From assembly GCA_027459605.1 (NCBI GenBank), contig DAIDHR010000023.1, positions 1 through 34,562 on the forward strand: a stretch of DNA of 34,562 bases, written 5' to 3'. The notes under the pieces are model-generated. The model had not been told where the DNA came from and ran no database searches. It worked only from the letters and a program-made list of their open reading frames with translations. Of this stretch, positions 9,436-17,745 are shown in pieces. Source of the stretch: Alphaproteobacteria bacterium. Lineage in GTDB: Bacteria; Pseudomonadota; Alphaproteobacteria; UBA9655. Position 1 is the stretch's first letter. Each line of letters begins with the position of its first letter. Both the position numbers and the translations under genes were made by a program.

Positions 9436-9495
9436 GATTCGAACCTACGGATGGCGGTACCAAAAACCGCTGCCTTACCACTTGGCTACGCCCCA
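9421..9495 (-). tRNA. tRNA-Gln (anticodon UUG)
   Basis: Read on the minus strand, the acceptor arms TGGGGCG and CGCCCCA pair, followed by discriminator G and an encoded CCA (9423-9421). The anticodon stem GCGGT/ACCGC holds the loop TTTTGGT, so the anticodon is TTG (UUG), reading CAA. The T-arm contains GGTTCGAATCC. All arms are intact at 75 bases including CCA. Its last 15 bases overlap the 3' end of the transporter gene on the other strand. Confidence 0.97.
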
Positions 9496-9507
9496 AAGGC
9501 CGTCAGT

Positions 9508-9536
9508 ACCATAAAAAGGTTTAAAAGGAATTGCAA
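9508..9536 (-). promoter_or_regulatory. Predicted sigma70 promoter of tRNA-Gln
   Basis: On the minus strand TTGCAA (9536-9531) is followed after exactly 17 bases by TATGGT (9513-9508). This places a start a few bases before the tRNA 5' end at 9495. Confidence 0.5.
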
Positions 9537-9748
9537 CTTGTTTGTTTAGATCTATCTGCTTAGACACACTGAGTCATAAACCTTTTTTCATAATTGACCC
9601 TTCATAAAGGTAGGGGTATCTTTTTCAATTAAAATGTGAGGATTCTTGAAGTCTCCTTATTAAAAGGTTATCTTGAACTTATCTCGGGACCTTTTTAATT
9701 TGATCGTATGGGATAGATCGCCTCCTCTTTCTTAAAAAGGGATTTAAC

Positions 9749-10498
9749 ATGTTAACAAGATTGTTTTGTATTTATTTAAGCCTTCTACTTCTCGTTGGTT
9801 GCGGTGAAAAAAAGGACCAAGAAGGCCAAAAGCCCTTGATTGTTATTATTTCTCCAGACAATCCTCCCTTTGAATTTAAAGATACAGCTCAAGCAGGAGA
9901 TAAGGTGATCGGTTTTGATGTCGATGTGATTCAAAAATTAAGTGAGCATTTAAAGCGTCCCATTAAAATTGTAGAAGCCGACTTTCCAAGCCTTATCCCT
10001 TCTCTTCAATCGGGTCGAGCAGATATGGCCATTTCTGAACTTTCTCCTACACAAGAGCGGAGAAGGAGTGTGGATTTTTCAGATCCTTATTATGTGAACT
10101 CTACTGCGCTTCTTATTCTCGAGGGATCTCCAGTGATATCAGAAAAAGACTTGAGTGGACAAACCTTAGGAGCCCAGCTTGGGAGTTCAAATGAAGCCTT
10201 GGCAAAGACATGGACCAAAAGCATCCCTGGACTAACGATCGTTTCTCTAAACAAGGTTGGAGAATTGGTTCAAGAACTTAAAAACGGACGTATCCAAGCT
10301 GCTCTCGTCGGGGATACAGTTGCCCATAAGATTGCCCATTCAATGCCGGGACTTAAAGTCATTGCTCTTGATAAATCCGGAGGAGGAATGGCGATTGCTT
10401 TCCCAAAAGGCTCACCTTGGGTCGCTCCCACAAATGAAGCCCTTAGAAAAATGAAGGGGGATATTAGCCAAATCGCTGAGAAGTGGATTACTCAGTGA
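9749..10498 (+). CDS. Polar amino-acid ABC transporter, substrate-binding lipoprotein
   Basis: This is a 249-residue solute-binding protein of the GlnH/ArtJ/HisJ type (PBPb fold). A short hydrophobic leader ends in the lipobox LVGC (cysteine at about residue 18), so it should be lipid-anchored and face the periplasm. Family motifs are PPFEFKD near the start of the fold, IGFDVDVIQKLSEHL, ADMAISELSPTQERR and VDFSDPYY. AAGGG lies upstream of the ATG. The permease and ATPase follow with overlapping ends, completing one importer. Substrate specificity within polar amino acids is not clear from sequence. Confidence 0.92.
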   Translation: MLTRLFCIYLSLLLLVGCGEKKDQEGQKPLIVIISPDNPPFEFKDTAQAGDKVIGFDVDVIQKLSEHLKRPIKIVEADFPSLIPSLQSGRADMAISELSPTQERRRSVDFSDPYYVNSTALLILEGSPVISEKDLSGQTLGAQLGSSNEALAKTWTKSIPGLTIVSLNKVGELVQELKNGRIQAALVGDTVAHKIAHSMPGLKVIALDKSGGGMAIAFPKGSPWVAPTNEALRKMKGDISQIAEKWITQ

Positions 10499-11154
10499 TA
10501 TTTCTTGACTTCGAGCGGATTTGGCCATCTCTTCCTTATATACTCCAGGGTATTCCTGTTACCCTTTCTTATACTGGTGTATCTTTATTTTTGGGTTTTT
10601 TTTGGGGTGCAGTCCTTACCTTTTGTAAGGTTGGCCAAATTCGCGTTTTACAATGGGCTGCAGGTTTTTATACCTCTATCTTCAGAGGAACACCTTTGCT
10701 TTTGCAGTTGATTTTGATTTACCATGCGACCCCTCAACTGACAGGCTATGACATTTCCATTTGGCAAGCTGGTATCCTAACATTTACGTTGAATTCTGGA
10801 GCTTATGTTGCAGAACATATTCGAGGCGGAATCAATGCTGTTGATAAAGGGCAAATGGAAGCAGCTCTTTCCCTTGGCATTCCTTATTTCATGTTCATGA
10901 AAGATATTATATTACCTCAAGCCATTCGCAACATCCTTCCATCTCTTGTCAATGAAAGCATTGATTTACTTAAGGAATCTGCCCTGATTTCAGTCATTGG
11001 CGGTGCCGATATTTTAAGGCGAGCGAATATTGTTGCGAGTGAAAAATATCTATATTTCGAGCCTCTTCTCGTTGCTGGAGCTCTTTATTATATTCTTGTG
11101 ATGGTCCTCACTTTTGGAGCTCGCCTCCTTGAAAAGAAATTAAAAACATCATGA
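10483..11154 (+). CDS. Polar amino-acid ABC transporter, permease
   Basis: This is a 223-residue integral membrane subunit of the HisM/GlnP family. It has the typical early segment [17 protein letters not shown], then [10 protein letters not shown], and the EAA coupling loop [21 protein letters not shown], which contacts the ATPase. The frame opens with GTG at 10483, and a second GTG at 10495 overlaps the stop of the binding-protein gene (GTGA). Either is possible and both imply translational coupling. The 3' end overlaps the ATPase start by four bases. Confidence 0.93.
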   Translation: MDYSVIFLDFERIWPSLPYILQGIPVTLSYTGVSLFLGFFWGAVLTFCKVGQIRVLQWAAGFYTSIFRGTPLLLQLILIYHATPQLTGYDISIWQAGILTFTLNSGAYVAEHIRGGINAVDKGQMEAALSLGIPYFMFMKDIILPQAIRNILPSLVNESIDLLKESALISVIGGADILRRANIVASEKYLYFEPLLVAGALYYILVMVLTFGARLLEKKLKTS

Positions 11155-11873
11155 TTCGACTTGAAAAAATTCATAAATCCTTTGGAGACCATGAAGTTCT
11201 TAAAGGCATTTCCGGAGACATCCCTCAAGGGGAAGTTCTTGCCATCGTTGGTCCCTCAGGATCGGGCAAATCAACCCTCTTAAGATCTATTAATCTTTTG
11301 GAGAATCCCACAGCAGGTAAGGTCTATATCGACGATATATGCATAAATGAAGGAAAAATCGATATTAAAAAAATCCGCACTAAAGTTGGAATGGTTTTTC
11401 AACAATTTAATCTTTTTCCACATATGACTAGTCTTCAAAATGTGATTTATGCGCCTTTAAAAGTTAAAAAACTCTCATTCAAGAAAGCTGAAGCTTTGGG
11501 TAAAACCTTCCTTAAAAAGGTGGGACTTTCTGATAAAGCGAATACCTATCCTCCTCTCCTTTCAGGTGGACAAAAACAAAGGGTTGCCATTGCCAGAGCC
11601 TTGGCTATGGAACCTGAAGCTATTCTTTTTGATGAACCGACCTCTGCTTTAGACCCAGAAATGGTCAAAGAAGTGTTGAGTGTTATGAAAGAACTTGCCC
11701 ATACAGGAATGACAATGGTTATTGTAACTCATGAAATGGGCTTTGCACGAGAAGTAGCTGATCGCATATGGTTTTTAGATGAGGGACACCTCGTCGAGGA
11801 TTCTTCAAGTCAAAAATTCTTTACATCTCCCAACTCCGCCCGTGCCAAGGCCTTCTTAGAAAAGGTACTGTGA
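11151..11873 (+). CDS. Polar amino-acid ABC transporter, ATPase
   Basis: This is a 240-residue ATP-binding subunit of the GlnQ/HisP family. It has all nucleotide-binding motifs in order: Walker [11 protein letters not shown]-loop [10 protein letters not shown], signature [14 protein letters not shown], Walker [14 protein letters not shown] and the switch histidine in VTHEMGFA. It powers import of the amino acid captured by the lipoprotein encoded two genes upstream. Its ATG overlaps the permease stop (ATGA). Confidence 0.95.
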   Translation: MIRLEKIHKSFGDHEVLKGISGDIPQGEVLAIVGPSGSGKSTLLRSINLLENPTAGKVYIDDICINEGKIDIKKIRTKVGMVFQQFNLFPHMTSLQNVIYAPLKVKKLSFKKAEALGKTFLKKVGLSDKANTYPPLLSGGQKQRVAIARALAMEPEAILFDEPTSALDPEMVKEVLSVMKELAHTGMTMVIVTHEMGFAREVADRIWFLDEGHLVEDSSSQKFFTSPNSARAKAFLEKVL

Positions 11874-11885
11874 TCTGAGACTATG

Positions 11886-11904
11886 ATGTGATTTGTTATC
11901 ACAT
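11886..11904. terminator. Weak hairpin between convergent operons
   Basis: ATGTGAT and ATCACAT form a 7-bp perfect stem with loop TTGTT, lying between the 3' end of the amino-acid importer and the end of the DUF2125 gene. The stop codon of the latter lies within the stem. The T-tracts are short, so termination is possible but not strong. Confidence 0.35.
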
Positions 11905-12921
11905 TTCCTCTAAGGGCCGGAGCTTAAGAAGGGATGCTGGCCCGACTGACAAGCGCTTATTTTGAAGAGTAATTGGTATTTTAAGGCGCTTTGTACCATT
12001 TTCATCAGGTTGACTAAAAAGTTCAAGTACAAAGGAAGCTGCAGCCGCATTTTTCTGTTTTACTAGCCCCAATTGGATAAGATATGTCAGGGCTTCTTGG
12101 TAACCAACTATCCGACTTGCAAAAGAACCCAAGGGGTACATATCTTTATCCATTGTCAAAGCTCCTTCTGCTTCTGCTCTGATTGGAGACCAGGTAAATT
12201 TTAACATACTTACGTCCAGAACACCTCCTCCATCCCGCCATTCCATCAGAGATTTTGGAGGCGGCATTTGAGATTGGAAGCCTGAAAGAGATCCTTCAAA
12301 ATCAACCGTTAATGGATGATCTAGAGGCTCTATCTTTAAAATTTTATCGATATTAAAGACGTTTGTAGAAAAAGAAACCTTCAGATTTAAAGGGTTGCTT
12401 ACGTTTTGAATGTTTAAGGAAGTCTCTTCAAGATAAATAGGTTGAACCTGAGGTCCAATGACAGATGTAATATGTCTTGCCTTAAGATTAACTTCATCTA
12501 TCTTGCCTAGGAATGTTAACTTTACAACCCCACTTGTGTCTTCAAATTGGAGTACCCCTAAAGGGATGGGCAAATTTTGAGGCACGAATACTTTTTGATC
12601 TCCAGGAAAAGAACAGGTTAAAGTCAAGAAGTTCCAAGGGTTCATGTAAATGTCAACTTCTTGACCTTGCCATTCAAAAAGCCCTTTTGGATGTTTAATA
12701 TGAGGGGTTAAAAAAGTAGCTTTTACGAGGGTTGGGTTTCCGGTGAATTTTACACTTGAATAAGAAAAGGTATATCCTTTTTTCTCTAAATTTTTGGTCA
12801 AAAGAAAAAGCCTTTCTTCAACCCATTTAACACTGTACTCAAAAAGAACAAACCAACTGATTGTCCCGAGAGAGAGAACAATCAAAAAGATAGCAATAAG
12901 AAGTTTACGATTACGTGACAT
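11899..12921 (-). CDS. DUF2125 family protein
   Basis: This 340-residue protein has one N-terminal membrane anchor (LLIAIFLIVLSLGTISWFVLF) and a long periplasmic, mostly beta-strand region. The pattern YTFSYSSVKFTGNPTLVKATFLTP, which recalls AsmA-like repeats, is typical of DUF2125 proteins. These are largely alphaproteobacterial and of unknown function. It is the last gene of the ftsE-to-DUF2125 operon and overlaps plsC by 11 bases. Its place behind an acyltransferase would fit a role in envelope lipid handling, but that is inference. Confidence 0.8.
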   Translation of the reverse strand: MSRNRKLLIAIFLIVLSLGTISWFVLFEYSVKWVEERLFLLTKNLEKKGYTFSYSSVKFTGNPTLVKATFLTPHIKHPKGLFEWQGQEVDIYMNPWNFLTLTCSFPGDQKVFVPQNLPIPLGVLQFEDTSGVVKLTFLGKIDEVNLKARHITSVIGPQVQPIYLEETSLNIQNVSNPLNLKVSFSTNVFNIDKILKIEPLDHPLTVDFEGSLSGFQSQMPPPKSLMEWRDGGGVLDVSMLKFTWSPIRAEAEGALTMDKDMYPLGSFASRIVGYQEALTYLIQLGLVKQKNAAAASFVLELFSQPDENGTKRLKIPITLQNKRLSVGPASLLKLRPLEEM

Positions 12922-13642
12922 GAGCTAACCCCTTACGAATAAGTTCATTCGTTTTTGTTTCAATTTTGTCTTCCAATAGGCGCATAAATTCCTGTCGAGA
13001 AAGCCCCGGTTCAATAGGATCTAACGCTTCCAACGTAATACATCCTTCATACTTACGAAACCCTCTACGAGGCCAAAACAAACCCGCATTATGTGCAATC
13101 GGAATAACAGGAATGTTTAGGTGAAGATAAAGGCTAGCAACACCTGATAGATAAGGTTTTTTCTCACCAGGCCTTGATCGAGTTCCCTCGGGGAAGATGA
13201 CAATGGACTGGCCCCGTCTAATTGCTTGGCTAGCCTTTGTGAGAAGATTTTTCAAATCACTCACCCTCTTATTTTTCGAGCGTGACAAGGGTACAGTTCC
13301 TAATTTTTTTAAATACCATCCGAAACAAGGGATCCACATCAGTTCTCGTTTTAAAATGATAGAAGGATCCCGGACAAGAGAGTGGAAAATGATTGTCTCC
13401 CAAACAGACTGGTGTTTTACAGCAAGAATAACAGGACTTTTATAAAGCTTTTCTTGTCCAATAATTTGAACATGAATCCCAACTACATATTTGCAAATCC
13501 ACATAACGCCCTGTATCCAAAACCTTGCAGCTTTCAGAACAAATTTCCTTGAAAAAAGAAGAGCTGGCAAAAAAAAGACACAGCAAAAACTCGCCCATCC
13601 AAAAAACGCTGCGTTAAATAGGATGGACCGTGCCCAAATCAT
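12911..13642 (-). CDS. plsC: 1-acyl-sn-glycerol-3-phosphate acyltransferase
   Basis: PlsC acylates lysophosphatidic acid to phosphatidic acid at the inner membrane. It has 243 residues with N-terminal hydrophobic segments. Acyltransferase block I reads VKHQSVWET, an HX4E variant of the classical HX4D. Block III is FPEGTRSRPG and block IV is VPVIPIAHNAG-like (IPVIPIAHNAG). The HX4E form also occurs, as I recall, in other proteobacterial PlsC proteins, so it need not mean loss of activity. It overlaps the DUF218 gene by four bases. Confidence 0.92.
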   Translation of the reverse strand: MIWARSILFNAAFFGWASFCCVFFLPALLFSRKFVLKAARFWIQGVMWICKYVVGIHVQIIGQEKLYKSPVILAVKHQSVWETIIFHSLVRDPSIILKRELMWIPCFGWYLKKLGTVPLSRSKNKRVSDLKNLLTKASQAIRRGQSIVIFPEGTRSRPGEKKPYLSGVASLYLHLNIPVIPIAHNAGLFWPRRGFRKYEGCITLEALDPIEPGLSRQEFMRLLEDKIETKTNELIRKGLAHVT

Positions 13643-14256
13643 TGACTCTTCTCCCTAGCCAACAAAAAACCTTGCAGATCCTCAAAGGGTCTCCTGATAA
13701 GAGCAAAAAGAAATTTGTTATACTCCTGAACGACAAGATATAATGTCTCACCTTCAAACCACCATTTAGGCTTTAGAAAATTATCTCCGACTACGGGATG
13801 GGGTAGAATTTGTACTTGAGGAAGAAGGTGATGAAGTTCAAAGAGACTTCTGGGCATATGGTAGTTTGACGTAATAAGCCTTAAGGTTTTAATTTGGTGT
13901 TTATAAGCCCAGGCTGCAGTTTCTTCTGCATTTCCCACCGTATCTAGTGCATCGTAACCTAAGGTGATATGAGACCGCTCCGACATTTTTTCAACACTTT
14001 CAGGAAAAGTTGATACAGGGTTTACTCCAGAAACAAGCAGATATTCGGCCTTTTTCTGTTCAAAGAGGGCAAGACCTTCCTTAAGGCGCGTTTTTCCACC
14101 CGTGAAAATGACAATTCCATCAGTCGCACTTGTTGTATCTTGAGGCGAAGAGGGGATAATGCGTGTAAAAAGAATAAGCCCTGTAAGCCAAAGACTCCCA
14201 ACGACAACTCCTCCAATAATACATCTTAAACCATACAATAAGACACGACTTAGCAT
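13639..14256 (-). CDS. YdcF-like DUF218 membrane protein
   Basis: This 205-residue protein has an N-terminal membrane segment (GGVVVGSLWLTGLILF) followed by a DUF218 fold. Its family motifs are GIVIFTGGKTRLKEGL, LLVSGVNP, DTVGNAEETAAWA and ITSNYHMPRS. DUF218 proteins (SanA, ElyC, YdcF) act in envelope integrity or undecaprenyl-linked processes, and no single reaction is established for all of them. It overlaps gmhB by 7 bases upstream and plsC by 4 bases downstream. A DUF218 gene after ftsX and before plsC is a common alphaproteobacterial arrangement. Confidence 0.87.
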   Translation of the reverse strand: MLSRVLLYGLRCIIGGVVVGSLWLTGLILFTRIIPSSPQDTTSATDGIVIFTGGKTRLKEGLALFEQKKAEYLLVSGVNPVSTFPESVEKMSERSHITLGYDALDTVGNAEETAAWAYKHQIKTLRLITSNYHMPRSLFELHHLLPQVQILPHPVVGDNFLKPKWWFEGETLYLVVQEYNKFLFALIRRPFEDLQGFLLAREKSQ

Positions 14257-14798
14257 AAATCCTCGTCAAGAATGTGGGATACAGCTTCAAAAAGAGTATT
14301 AAAGACCAGGATTGGTTGAAGAGTCTCAGGAATCCCCTCTTCTAGTGTTTTTTGTCCTTTTCCTGTGCGAACGAGAATGCGGGAACAGTTGATGGCTCTT
14401 GCTGCTTCTAAATCACGCAGCGCATCTCCAATAAAGATAGCCTCATCTGGGTTAACCTTAAAATCTTGAAAAGCATCGATAAGAAGGCCCGGATTTGGCT
14501 TTCGCCGAGGGTTTAAAGGATCCGCCGATGTACATGCATAAATCTTATCAACAAAGGCTCCTCCTTCATTTAGAAGATTATGCATGTAGCTGTGAATTTC
14601 CTCCAGCTCTTGATCTGTGATTTCCCCTCGTCCCACGACAGCTTGGTTCGTTATAATCGCAATCGGAATTCTAGCTTCATTTAACTTTTTTATAGCCGGA
14701 ATAACACCTGAAAGGAGCACAAATTCCTCTTTTGATTTGACCGAATCTGGACGATCTACATTAATCACACCATCTCGATCCATAAGTACTAGCTTCAT
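14250..14798 (-). CDS. gmhB: D-glycero-D-manno-heptose-1,7-bisphosphate 7-phosphatase (HAD IIIA)
   Basis: GmhB removes the C7 phosphate of heptose bisphosphate between the kinase and adenylyltransferase steps carried out by HldE. It has 182 residues from ATG 14798, which overlaps the ftsX stop (ATGA). An upstream in-frame start at 14825 would lie inside ftsX. HAD motifs are DRDGVIN (nucleophile and acid Asp), ITNQAVVGRG, RRKPNPGLL and FIGDALRDLEAA. The zinc loop that in E. coli carries three Cys and one His before RKP is reduced to a single Cys here (ACTSADPLNPRRKP). The match to GmhB is supported by gmhA and hldE about 2.3 kb away. Another small-sugar phosphatase of the same subfamily is possible. 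Confidence 0.8.
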   Translation of the reverse strand: MKLVLMDRDGVINVDRPDSVKSKEEFVLLSGVIPAIKKLNEARIPIAIITNQAVVGRGEITDQELEEIHSYMHNLLNEGGAFVDKIYACTSADPLNPRRKPNPGLLIDAFQDFKVNPDEAIFIGDALRDLEAARAINCSRILVRTGKGQKTLEEGIPETLQPILVFNTLFEAVSHILDEDLC

Positions 14799-15664
14799 GG
14801 TCGAAGTTCTCTCATAACAGCCCAACGCGCAGATATCATCATTGATAAAGATGTAAGAAGAGGAATAAGAAAAAAGACAAAGAGTGAATCAAAAAAGAAA
14901 ACAGACTGAGCAATAGAAAAGAGCTCAGCCTTTTCCAGCAAAGTGGCCATGCCAAAAAAGGTGAAAAAAGCAAACAACGACCCAAAAGAACTTGCGATAA
15001 ATCCTTGTTTAAGAGCATTGAATTGAAATTGCTTTGCTATATATGAACTTGGAGCTCCAATAAGACTCAAAACTTCAATAACTTGCCGGTGAATGAGAAG
15101 ACTTGTCCGTGTTGCAAAAGTTGTTATTGTAAGGGCTGCACATAAAATCAGGAGCGTAATGACAGAAGCTATGATAACCGTTGTTTGAATAACCCTAAAA
15201 ACTTGAGCTTGCCAAATTCGATGATCTACAAGGTGAATGTAAGGGGAGATATTTTTTAAGAGGGCTATTAGAGTTTCAGGATCAACCTTTTCTTGCCCGT
15301 TTAAAGATACATCGATCACAATTGGCAAAGACATGATATCTGGATTTACCTCTTGCCCAAAAATGGATTGAAAGAGGCTTTTCATTTCACTTTGAGATAC
15401 GGGTTGAGCCGTTTGAACCCCAGGTGTTTTACTCAACATTTCAACAACCCGCCCCTCTAAAGCATCCGGTGAAGTTCCAGGGAATGTTGGTATCTCAATC
15501 GATAAATGTGTTTTAAGTTGCTTTTCCCAGGAAAAAGTTGATTCGATTAAAAAAAGGGTAAAGACAAAAGAAAGTGTTCCCAAGTATACCATCAAAGCCA
15601 CAATTTTAGGTACAAAGCGGGCCGCAATATCCGTTTTCAAGGGAAGGTCTTGACGGCTGGTCAT
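14795..15664 (-). CDS. ftsX: Cell division protein FtsX
   Basis: This 289-residue integral membrane partner of FtsE has the FtsX layout. One helix lies near the N-terminus (IVALMVYLGTLSFVFTLFL). A periplasmic domain of about 120 residues follows (IEIPTFPGTSPDALEG to HRIWQAQVF), and three C-terminal helices come after that. FtsEX regulates peptidoglycan hydrolases at the septum. Its ATG overlaps the ftsE stop and its stop overlaps the gmhB start, each by four bases. No EnvC-like activator gene is in the window. Confidence 0.9.
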   Translation of the reverse strand: MTSRQDLPLKTDIAARFVPKIVALMVYLGTLSFVFTLFLIESTFSWEKQLKTHLSIEIPTFPGTSPDALEGRVVEMLSKTPGVQTAQPVSQSEMKSLFQSIFGQEVNPDIMSLPIVIDVSLNGQEKVDPETLIALLKNISPYIHLVDHRIWQAQVFRVIQTTVIIASVITLLILCAALTITTFATRTSLLIHRQVIEVLSLIGAPSSYIAKQFQFNALKQGFIASSFGSLFAFFTFFGMATLLEKAELFSIAQSVFFFDSLFVFFLIPLLTSLSMMISARWAVMRELRP

Positions 15665-16344
15665 GATAGCTCCTTCTTTGGGGTGTGAATGGTTCCATCC
15701 TTGATAACGAGTTGAGGATGAGGAAATGTCTTTAAAATCCTTTGATTGTGAGTGGCAATAAGAACAGCTGTTCCCATTCTATTAAGTTCTTCAAAGAGAT
15801 AAACGAGCTTCATTGCCATATCATCATCCACGTTACCTGTTGGCTCATCTGCTAAGAGCAGTTGAGGGCGAGTAATAACAGCTCGTGCAATAGCCACTCG
15901 TTGCTTTTGTCCTCCTGATAGGGAGGAGGGGTAAGATTCAAGGCAGTCTCCAAGACCCACCCAGTCTAAAAGTTCTTGAGATTGTTTGTAACCGCGCCTT
16001 GAGTCAAGTCCACGTACTCTTAAGGGAAGAGACACATTATCAACAACTTTTAAGTGGTCCAAAAGTTTAAATTCTTGAAACACAACGCCTATTTTTTGCC
16101 GTAGAAGAGGCAAAAGAAGGGGTTTAATTTTCAAAGTATCTTCTCCAAAAAGATGAATGCTTCCCCATGTTGGCCTTAAACCCAAATACAACATTTTCAA
16201 AAGAGAGGACTTTCCAGAACCGCTAGGGCCAGTTAAAAATTGAAAAGATCCTTTTTCTATTGCAAAGGAAACACCTTTAAAAATTTCAGGGCCTTCTTCA
16301 TACTGGTGGCCTAAGCTTATAAGTTGTGCAATTACATCTGACAC
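15661..16344 (-). CDS. ftsE: Cell division ATP-binding protein FtsE
   Basis: This 227-residue ABC ATPase drives FtsX at the division site. Motifs in order are Walker [11 protein letters not shown]-loop VFQEFKLLDHL, signature [14 protein letters not shown], Walker B LLLADEPTGNVDDD and switch ATHNQRI. FEEL and LDHLKVVDNVSLPLR are typical of FtsE/LolD-like ATPases, and the following ftsX settles the assignment. It is the first gene of a six-gene minus-strand operon. The zinc-ribbon gene diverges from it across 123 bases. Confidence 0.93.
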   Translation of the reverse strand: MSDVIAQLISLGHQYEEGPEIFKGVSFAIEKGSFQFLTGPSGSGKSSLLKMLYLGLRPTWGSIHLFGEDTLKIKPLLLPLLRQKIGVVFQEFKLLDHLKVVDNVSLPLRVRGLDSRRGYKQSQELLDWVGLGDCLESYPSSLSGGQKQRVAIARAVITRPQLLLADEPTGNVDDDMAMKLVYLFEELNRMGTAVLIATHNQRILKTFPHPQLVIKDGTIHTPKKELS

Positions 16345-16383
16345 AATACTATCCTCATAAAAATGTATGATAAGATGACATAA

Positions 16384-16417
16384 AAGGAAATTGCCGTCTA
16401 GCTTGCACCATTTCCTT
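16384..16417. promoter_or_regulatory. 8-bp inverted repeat over a promoter (possible operator)
   Basis: AAGGAAAT (16384-16391) and ATTTCCTT (16410-16417) are perfect inverted copies with an 18-base spacer. The right arm lies directly after the -35 box of the zinc-ribbon promoter, in the ftsE/zinc-ribbon divergent region. Confidence 0.35.
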
Positions 16418-16431
16418 AAAAAGCATATAAC
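16403..16431 (+). promoter_or_regulatory. Predicted sigma70 promoter of the zinc-ribbon-gmhA-hldE unit
   Basis: TTGCAC (16403-16408), a 17-base spacer and TATAAC (16426-16431) form a near-consensus promoter about 36 bases before the start codon. No other convincing promoter was seen before gmhA, so it probably also drives the heptose genes. Confidence 0.6.
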
Positions 16432-16467
16432 CAGAGAAGATGCTCTCTTAAAAGGGATTCGTTATTG

Positions 16468-17124
16468 ATGATTGTTTCATGTCCCAACTGTTCAAAGCGA
16501 TACATGCTGGATGATGCATTGTTGCCAAAAGAAGGTCGGCAAGTCAGGTGTATTGCCTGCTACCATATTTGGCGGCAAGTTCCAGAGCAGTCAACTTTTA
16601 TGAATTTTCCCTTGTTTATCAGTGGGCCAGAAGTTGCCCTTGATTCCACTCTATCTGACCCTAAACGCTCGCCATGGATTGGAAGAGTTGTCTTTTTGGG
16701 AATTATTCTTTCTAGCATCAGCTTTATTATATTTGGTCGTAATCTCATTGTAAATGCTTGGCCTCAAGCCGAAAGGGCTTACACACTCATGGGCTTGCCG
16801 ACCACGCCACCAGGCACAGGTCTTTCTATTTTAAATGCAACCTCTTTAACTCATCAGAAAGGAGAGGTTGAGATGATTCATGTTGCAGGAGATGTGGTGA
16901 ACACCTCCGAGCAAGTCCGTTCTATTCCCATCCTCAAAATTAAATTAATGGGTAAAGCAACAAACTCAAAGTGCCTAAAAGGTAGGGCCAAAGAAGGATG
17001 TGTTTTAGATTATTGGGAACATCGTCTTTCTGAGAATTCTCTTCTTCCTGGAGAGAAAATTCACTTTGAGACCGTCATGCGCCCAAAAGTTGAAGGCGCC
17101 CATCACATTTCAGTTGAGTTTTAA
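16468..17124 (+). CDS. MJ0042-type zinc-ribbon membrane protein (DUF3426-like)
   Basis: This 218-residue protein starts with a zinc ribbon (CPNC at residues 5-8, then CIAC, within the family pattern YMLDDALLPKEGRQVRCIACYHIW cut short here). A linker and one membrane helix (VVFLGIILSSISFIIFG) follow. The C-terminal domain resembles DUF3426 (AGDVVNTSEQVRSIPILKI, then LLPGEKIHFE). The ribbon is cytoplasmic and the C-domain periplasmic. Function is unknown. The gene lies opposite ftsE in many alphaproteobacteria. The frame opens at TTG 16465, but I prefer the adjacent ATG 16468, which starts MIVSCPNC as in relatives. gmhA begins one base after its stop. Confidence 0.82.
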   Translation: MIVSCPNCSKRYMLDDALLPKEGRQVRCIACYHIWRQVPEQSTFMNFPLFISGPEVALDSTLSDPKRSPWIGRVVFLGIILSSISFIIFGRNLIVNAWPQAERAYTLMGLPTTPPGTGLSILNATSLTHQKGEVEMIHVAGDVVNTSEQVRSIPILKIKLMGKATNSKCLKGRAKEGCVLDYWEHRLSENSLLPGEKIHFETVMRPKVEGAHHISVEF

Positions 17125-17125
17125 A

Positions 17126-17734
17126 ATGCCCCAAGCAATCCCTCACCCTTCTTTTGATCTTCATCGATTTTATGATGAAGAATGGAATGAGCACTCTCAA
17201 GTTACTGCAGCAACGCATGCTTTCCTTTTTCCTTCTTTTGCCGAGTGGGTAGAAGTATCTGCCTTTGCTCTTCAACATGGGAAAAAACTATTCTTTTTTG
17301 GCAATGGGGGAAGCGCCGCCGATGCCCAGCATCTTGCAACAGAACTAACTGTAAGATTTAAAGCGCATCGAAAAGCCCTTCCTGCTCTAGCCTTAACCAC
17401 CGATACTTCTGCGCTTACAGCCATCGGAAATGATTTAGGATTCGAGCATATTTTTTCTCGCCAAATTGAAGCCCTTGGGCGAGAAGGGGATATCGCTATT
17501 GGCATTACAACCTCCGGCAAAAGCCCCAACATTCTTAAGGCCTTCTCCCAAGCCCGCGAACTTGGCCTTGTCACCATAGGACTTACGGGTGGAAAGGGGG
17601 GGGTAAACTTATCGGGTACTGCTGATATTCTTCTAACAGTTCCTTCTGAAACTGTTTCCCGAATTCAAGAAATGCATATAACCCTCGGGCAAATGTTCTG
17701 TAATGCTCTTGAATATCGATTAGGATTAATTTAA
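17126..17734 (+). CDS. gmhA: Phosphoheptose isomerase
   Basis: GmhA converts sedoheptulose 7-phosphate to D-glycero-D-manno-heptose 7-phosphate, the first committed step to ADP-heptose for lipopolysaccharide core. It has 202 residues from ATG 17126, and an in-frame ATG at 17066 would lie inside the previous gene. The SIS-domain motifs are GNGGSAADAQHLATELTVRF, TSALTAIGNDLGFEHIFSRQ, TTSGKSPNILKA and the C-terminal metal-site region IQEMHITLGQMF. The next gene, hldE, starts 11 bases on. Confidence 0.95.
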   Translation: MPQAIPHPSFDLHRFYDEEWNEHSQVTAATHAFLFPSFAEWVEVSAFALQHGKKLFFFGNGGSAADAQHLATELTVRFKAHRKALPALALTTDTSALTAIGNDLGFEHIFSRQIEALGREGDIAIGITTSGKSPNILKAFSQARELGLVTIGLTGGKGGVNLSGTADILLTVPSETVSRIQEMHITLGQMFCNALEYRLGLI

Positions 17735-17745
17735 GGCTATTGAGC

